Of a stretch of 64,000 nucleotides of DNA, positions 60,616 through 64,000 are shown in pieces. Within the stretch, counting starts at the first letter, position 1, and every line of letters begins with the position of its first letter. This DNA comes from Hyphomonadaceae bacterium. Lineage in GTDB: Bacteria > Pseudomonadota > Alphaproteobacteria > Caulobacterales > Hyphomonadaceae. Both the position numbers and the translations under genes were made by a program. The notes below the pieces were generated by a model that ran no database searches, had not been told where the DNA came from, and saw only the letters and a list, made by a program, of their open reading frames with translations. The DNA lies in contig JANSWU010000006.1 of NCBI GenBank assembly GCA_024743315.1, positions 1 to 64,000 on the forward strand, given 5' to 3'.

Positions 60616-62109
60616 TTATCCCCGGCCACTCGGGCGACCGTCGGGCCTACCACCAACACCGCCCCCTGTTTGGCGAATACCCGTCACGACTTGTTGACCC
60701 GCTTCCAGTCCCGAAATCACTTCGATGAAAGCCCCATCCGAGAGCCCTAGCCGAACGGGTTGGCGGCGCATCTTACCGGTTTCCGTCAACACCCAAAGAT
60801 TGGCGTCGCGGATGTTTCGTTCTGCCGCCAACAAAGCGCGGTATTCCGAATAGATGGCCGGGTTCAACTGGGTCGAAAGGATATTCTCCGTCAGCTCGGC
60901 GAGTCGGATGCGAGTTGGCGTGTGCAGGAATGTGCGTGTTGGGTCGTTGATCACTTCAATGAGAGGTGCGGTTGCCCGCTCGAGGGTTTCGCGGGTGTTT
61001 GCAATATCCGCTGCACTCACGCCAATACGCTCGAGGCGGGAATAGACCGGCGACAGCGGATTGGTATCCTCCTCAATCTCTGCAGCCCCCTCTTCTTGCC
61101 AGACCGCGATCTGATCGGGTGAGGGGCGAAACCGGTCCGCCTGTGCCGGGATCCGCATGACGCCAGATTTCACATCCGTTGTGATCTCCAGGTTAGCGGT
61201 CATCCCTGGCATCAACTTGTTATCATCGTTTTTGGCAGCCACGACGGCGACATAGGTCACAATATTGTTGGCTTCCTGGGATTTAAGCCGAAGCTGCTCT
61301 ACGGTGCCTTCAACCGCGAGATCTGGATAGGCATCGACCGAAAATTTCGCCACATCCCCTTCATCCAATCCGGCAACATCACTTTCCACAATCTGCGCCT
61401 CGACGCGAATATCAGAGAGGTCAGCGGCCAGCGCAAAAAGCTCCGGTGCGGAAAAACTTGCTTGAACCGTCTGCCCAGGATCGATTTTGCGATCAATGAT
61501 GACACCATCAATCGGGCTCGTGATGGTGGTGCGCTCCAGATCGAGACGCGCCGTAGCAAGTTCTGCCCTGATCTGATTGACACCGGCCAATGCACTTTCC
61601 AATTGCGCACGGTTAAGTTCTAGATCCGCCCGGGCGACCCCCACGGCCCGCAGCGCTTCATCGAGGCGCGCTTGCGAAACGGCATTTTGCGAAAACAGAT
61701 CTTCTTGCCGGCGTAGTACTGTTTCCGCTTGAGAGAGATTTACTTCCGCGCGATTGATCGAAGCCTCACGCACCCGCGTGTCGGCATTCGCAGCCTCGAG
61801 TCGGCTACTCAATTGGCGAACCCGATTCTCAAAGCTCTGAGGATCAATAATCGCCAGCACATCGCCTCGTTTAACTCGACTGTTGAAATCGACTTCGACC
61901 TGCAAGATGCGCCCGGAGACTTCCGACCCGACCATTACTTCGTCGCGCGGGACTATCTTGCCGGACGCATTTACCACGCGCGTAACATCACCCATCGAAA
62001 CGGGCGCTGCCGCGAGCGCCGCGCCGGGTATCTCTTCAACACCCTGTGCTGCCCCACAGGCCGCGACCCCCAATAGGAAACTTGCCAAACTCAAATTGCG
62101 GAGCTTCAT
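60616..62109 (-). CDS. MacA/HlyD-type periplasmic adaptor lipoprotein with inserted segment
   Basis: A 497-residue membrane-fusion protein with lipoprotein signal 'LLGVAACG'. The barrel-sandwich halves are 'VMVGSEVSGRILQVEVDFNS' with 'VKRGDVLAIIDP' and 'TTITSPIDGVIIDRKIDPGQ', separated by a long helical hairpin; the beta-barrel follows, then 'MPGMTANLEI'. A ~110-residue insertion containing 'EEDTNPLSPVYSRLERIGVS' lies before the final membrane-proximal piece ('VRLGLSDGAFIEVISGLE'), which explains why it is longer than ~370-residue MacA. The tail is Gly/Arg-rich. The ribosome site is AGGA. First gene of the pump operon. Confidence 0.9.
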   Translation of the reverse strand: MKLRNLSLASFLLGVAACGAAQGVEEIPGAALAAAPVSMGDVTRVVNASGKIVPRDEVMVGSEVSGRILQVEVDFNSRVKRGDVLAIIDPQSFENRVRQLSSRLEAANADTRVREASINRAEVNLSQAETVLRRQEDLFSQNAVSQARLDEALRAVGVARADLELNRAQLESALAGVNQIRAELATARLDLERTTITSPIDGVIIDRKIDPGQTVQASFSAPELFALAADLSDIRVEAQIVESDVAGLDEGDVAKFSVDAYPDLAVEGTVEQLRLKSQEANNIVTYVAVVAAKNDDNKLMPGMTANLEITTDVKSGVMRIPAQADRFRPSPDQIAVWQEEGAAEIEEDTNPLSPVYSRLERIGVSAADIANTRETLERATAPLIEVINDPTRTFLHTPTRIRLAELTENILSTQLNPAIYSEYRALLAAERNIRDANLWVLTETGKMRRQPVRLGLSDGAFIEVISGLEAGQQVVTGIRQTGGGVGGRPDGRPSGRG

Positions 62110-62180
62110 TTAATCCTGCCTGATCGAAGAACTTACAATAAAAAGGGCAAAGTCGGGCCCCACCACGGCTCCGATTACCG

Positions 62181-62196
62181 TAGATCCATGGAACTA
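62181..62196. promoter_or_regulatory. Near-perfect 16-bp palindrome upstream of the efflux operon, candidate operator
   Basis: TAGATCCATGGAACTA is symmetric at 14 of 16 positions. It lies about 80 bases upstream of the adaptor start codon, a typical place for a repressor or activator site. No matching regulator gene is adjacent, so the assignment is tentative. Confidence 0.35.
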
Positions 62197-62267
62197 TGTT
62201 TCATTCATAATCTTGCAAGTACCTTGATCAAAAAGCCCACGCCACCCGATCCGGATCACGGATCGCA

Positions 62268-62900
62268 TCAGCATTCAATGTTAGCGAGGTGAGACGTGTC
62301 GTTTAAATAGTTGATCGCCTTATTGTCGAAAAAGCCCCCCCGCTGGAGATGCGTAATCCCCCCAGGCGTCGCCGCAAAGTTCACATATCCGGCGTCGGTC
62401 ATTCGCATCCCAATCCAATTCGCGATCACGAACGTCAACGCGAAGCCATGCGTCACAATGATGGTATCTGATGTATCGGAAAGCTTCGACATGGAAGCGT
62501 ATATCCGCCCCATAAACTCGCGTTTGCTCTCGGCTCCAGCGACAATGCGGTGATCTAGACGATTGGAAGCTGGCGCCGGCACGATGCGCTCGTCTAGCCA
62601 TTCTTGCGGTTTGCCCTCAGCTTCCCCATAGCTGATTTCGCGAAAACCTCGATCAAGAGCAACAGGCTTGCCCAGGGCAGTGCCGATCACATTGGCCGTT
62701 TCAGCCGCACGCTTCAGATCAGAACTGATCAAGTCGAGGTCTCTATTGGTGGGTATTAAACCTCGAAGTCGAGCTGCGACAGCCTTGGCCTGATCTCTGC
62801 CGCGCGCTGTGAGACTGGTATCATACCATCCCCCAACCCGGCCCTGGATGTGATGCTCAGATTGCGCATGAGTGATGACATATACGTTTTGCATTTCCAC
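62268..62900 (-). CDS. Histidine phosphatase superfamily protein with a Thr-His-Ala active-site motif
   Basis: A 210-residue protein with the phosphoglycerate-mutase-like fold order: 'VYVITHAQSEHHIQGRVGGW' at the N-terminus, 'LTARGRDQAKAVAARLRG', 'ISSDLKRAAETANVIG', the Glu in 'FREISYGEAEGK' and the second His in 'TIIVTHGFALTFVI'. The first motif is normally Arg-His-Gly; here it is Thr-His-Ala, so one phosphate-binding Arg is absent although both catalytic His residues remain. Residues such as Arg44 of the LTARG helix and the following Arg are kept. The start is GTG 62900 or ATG 62894. It is not part of the efflux operon, lying 158 bases upstream of it. The substrate is unknown. Confidence 0.8.
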   Translation of the reverse strand: MEMQNVYVITHAQSEHHIQGRVGGWYDTSLTARGRDQAKAVAARLRGLIPTNRDLDLISSDLKRAAETANVIGTALGKPVALDRGFREISYGEAEGKPQEWLDERIVPAPASNRLDHRIVAGAESKREFMGRIYASMSKLSDTSDTIIVTHGFALTFVIANWIGMRMTDAGYVNFAATPGGITHLQRGGFFDNKAINYLNDTSHLANIEC

Positions 62901-63127
62901 GCTTTATCACGGTCTGATGCCGCTCATAGAGAGAAGGAAAAGTCCAAGCCTAGAAGCCCGCTGGAATTCGTAGAGCTCACAAACTTCTTCCAATGTTTGC
63001 TTTATCGCTGACCGTCGGGTTTGTTTTCGGGTTCGGTGTGGGGTTTCTGATTTAGAGCCGCCAGCAGGCTGCCTTGAGCAATGATTTGATCTTGATCCTA
63101 AAAGCGGTGTTTGCAGCATCAAAGAAC

Positions 63128-63161
63128 GAACCCGCCAACCGGGGACTTGGTTGGCGGGTTC
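63128..63161. other. Strong 13-bp hairpin, possible terminator or structured RNA
   Basis: GAACCCGCCAACC pairs perfectly with GGTTGGCGGGTTC around an eight-base loop. The minus-strand side is followed by a T-containing tract (GTTCTTTG) rather than a clean T run, so it may be a weak terminator for minus-strand transcription or part of a small RNA. No gene on that strand lies immediately to the right, which makes a structured transcript possible. Confidence 0.6.
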
Positions 63162-63331
63162 TAAGACCTCATACAGGCTGGGTGGGGGAACGCACGCAGA
63201 GGCCAAACAGAAACTATCTCCCTGATTTAACACCACATTTAGACTCGCCAATTGAAATTTGAGACCAAATATGAAACTATTTGGAACAAGAGGGGCGATC
63301 TGTGGCGAGAAATTCAATAAAATTATGCATA

Positions 63332-63355
63332 CCAATAACCTCTATGGTTCGTTGG
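63332..63355. promoter_or_regulatory. Imperfect inverted repeat upstream of the LysR gene
   Basis: CCAATAACC and GGTTCGTTGG flank TCTAT, pairing apart from one extra base. It ends 23 bases before the LysR start codon, where LysR proteins often bind to repress their own gene. Tentative. Confidence 0.35.
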
Positions 63356-63378
63356 GATAGGCCTTGTGAGACGGTCTT

Positions 63379-64000
63379 ATGGACCTGAAGAAGATCGCTC
63401 ATTTTGAATGCGTCTATCGCCTTCGAAGCTTTTCAAAAGCCGCTGAAGAGCTTTCATTGACCCATTCCGCCCTGACGAAAAGCATTCGTTCATTGGAAGC
63501 GACGTGGGATACTGTTCTGTTTCTCAGAACCACCCGGTCTGTCCTGCCTACGGAAGCGGGCATCCGGCTATACCCGATGGCCGAACGACTTCTAGCGCTC
63601 GCCGATGAAACGAAAAAGGAAGCAATTGGGGTCGAACGTGAACTTACCATCATTACCGGCCCCGTCGTCTTAGAAGCGTATCTGCCGGTAGCAATTTCGA
63701 AGTTTCGTGAGCAGTTTCCCGGCACTCGAATCGTGGCGGAAACACTACCTCCACAGCGGGCTATGCAAGAGCTTATCAATCGGCGCGCCCACTTGCTTTT
63801 GTTTCCTGAAGTGACCTTGCAAGGCATGCCGCCGCCCGAAAACCTCATACTGAAAAGCCTGATCGAAGAAGAAAGCCTTGTCGCCTGCCGCCGAGATCAT
63901 CCCGTGCTGTCTCGGGAGAAATCTTATGAAGATTATTTTGCAGCTGATTGGGCCGTTCCGGGCGATTATTCCTATGAATTGTCTCGCCTACCCACGGAAG
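63379..64000 (+). CDS. LysR-family transcriptional regulator, C-terminus cut by window edge
   Basis: Not in the ORF track because it runs off the right edge. 207 codons are visible from ATG 63379. The N-terminal helix-turn-helix is 'SFSKAAEELSLTHSALTKSI' with 'FLRTTRSVLPTEAG', standard for LysR regulators. The visible part of the ligand domain begins around residue 90 ('ELTIITGPVVLEAYLPVAI') and includes 'EESLVACRRDHPVL'. About 90-100 further residues would be expected. It is divergent from the phosphatase gene; targets may lie beyond the window. Confidence 0.9.
   Translation, partial: MDLKKIAHFECVYRLRSFSKAAEELSLTHSALTKSIRSLEATWDTVLFLRTTRSVLPTEAGIRLYPMAERLLALADETKKEAIGVERELTIITGPVVLEAYLPVAISKFREQFPGTRIVAETLPPQRAMQELINRRAHLLLFPEVTLQGMPPPENLILKSLIEEESLVACRRDHPVLSREKSYEDYFAADWAVPGDYSYELSRLPTE

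Larger units (their letters stand above)
62901..63378. other. Intergenic region with two inverted repeats; no convincing gene
   Basis: A 478-base stretch between the divergent phosphatase and LysR genes. A 142-codon minus-strand frame (62907-63335) and a 62-codon plus-strand frame (63074-63262) both run through a strong hairpin and look non-coding. The segment next to LysR is AT-rich and carries a smaller inverted repeat that may be an operator. Confidence 0.5.

Noticed and set aside
62907-63335. 142-codon minus-strand ORF
   Set aside because: Runs through a strong hairpin, lacks a ribosome site and a recognisable domain.
1-64000. CRISPR array, tRNA, rRNA, IS element or prophage
   Set aside because: I looked for regular short repeats, tRNA-like cloverleaf ends, transposase motifs and phage structural genes and found none convincing.

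Overview
The window looks like a chromosomal piece of a marine or aquatic alphaproteobacterium, probably near the Hyphomonadaceae/Maricaulales. This rests on gene families, not on a marker gene. Indicators are a TonB-dependent receptor beside a TPR-sulfotransferase, a stand-alone PhyR-type sigma-like domain, LuxR-type solo regulators, a BCCT transporter, a cobalamin riboswitch before btuCD, and moderately GC-rich coding sequence. I see no rRNA, tRNA, CRISPR array, insertion sequence or phage gene.

Layout. (1) 1-13,289, minus strand: one giant open frame, absent from the ORF track because its stop lies outside the window. At least 4,429 residues are visible. It has an N-terminal quinoprotein/sorbosone-dehydrogenase-like propeller, four malectin-like modules, Calx-beta, cadherin and CBM-like modules, calcium-binding loops, and an RTX/M10-like C-terminus suggesting type I secretion. 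(2) 13.3-15.8 kb: a regulatory patch with a receiver-less PhyR-like protein and two LuxR-family regulators; a perfect 16-bp dyad sits in the promoter of one of them. (3) 15.8-22.4 kb: class III aminotransferase coupled to the AHL-type LuxR, divergent amidase, tspO, then an AraC regulator with an NmrA-like/DUF4345/DUF1772 module. (4) 22.5-24.7 kb: cobalamin riboswitch, btuC, btuD, and what looks like a 15-codon stub of cobQ. (5) 24.7-31 kb: otsA-otsB-GH15 trehalose operon, an SDR and a BCCT osmolyte transporter, which together fit an osmotic-stress locus. (6) 31-43.4 kb: TonB receptor, intrinsic terminator, TPR-sulfotransferase, MarR, DEAD-box helicase, ABC exporter, amidohydrolase, and a small unknown exported protein. 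(7) 43.6-48.5 kb: a surface-polysaccharide operon of three GT2 glycosyltransferases and a Wzm/Wzt-type ABC exporter. (8) 48.6-56.8 kb: four minus-strand genes for envelope proteins: a small four-cysteine secreted protein, an unrecognised outer-membrane beta-barrel, a subtilisin-like lipoprotein and a 1,346-residue TPR-CHAT lipoprotein. (9) 57.3-62.1 kb: MacA/split MacB/TolC tripartite efflux operon. (10) 62.3-64 kb: an unusual histidine phosphatase and a LysR regulator cut by the window edge.

The best candidate for an undescribed system is region 8. It places two different peptidase folds (clan CD CHAT and clan SB subtilisin), both apparently exported lipoproteins, behind a translationally coupled pair of a small Cys-rich secreted protein and a beta-barrel. 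This could be an extracytoplasmic proteolytic signalling or processing cascade. CHAT proteases are better known from cytoplasmic settings, so the predicted envelope location is notable. The adjoining MacAB-TolC-type exporter may or may not belong to it. The second notable item is the giant multi-malectin protein.

Limits: all family calls come from reading motifs in the translations. No database search was run, and start codons were chosen from ribosome-binding sites and family lengths.
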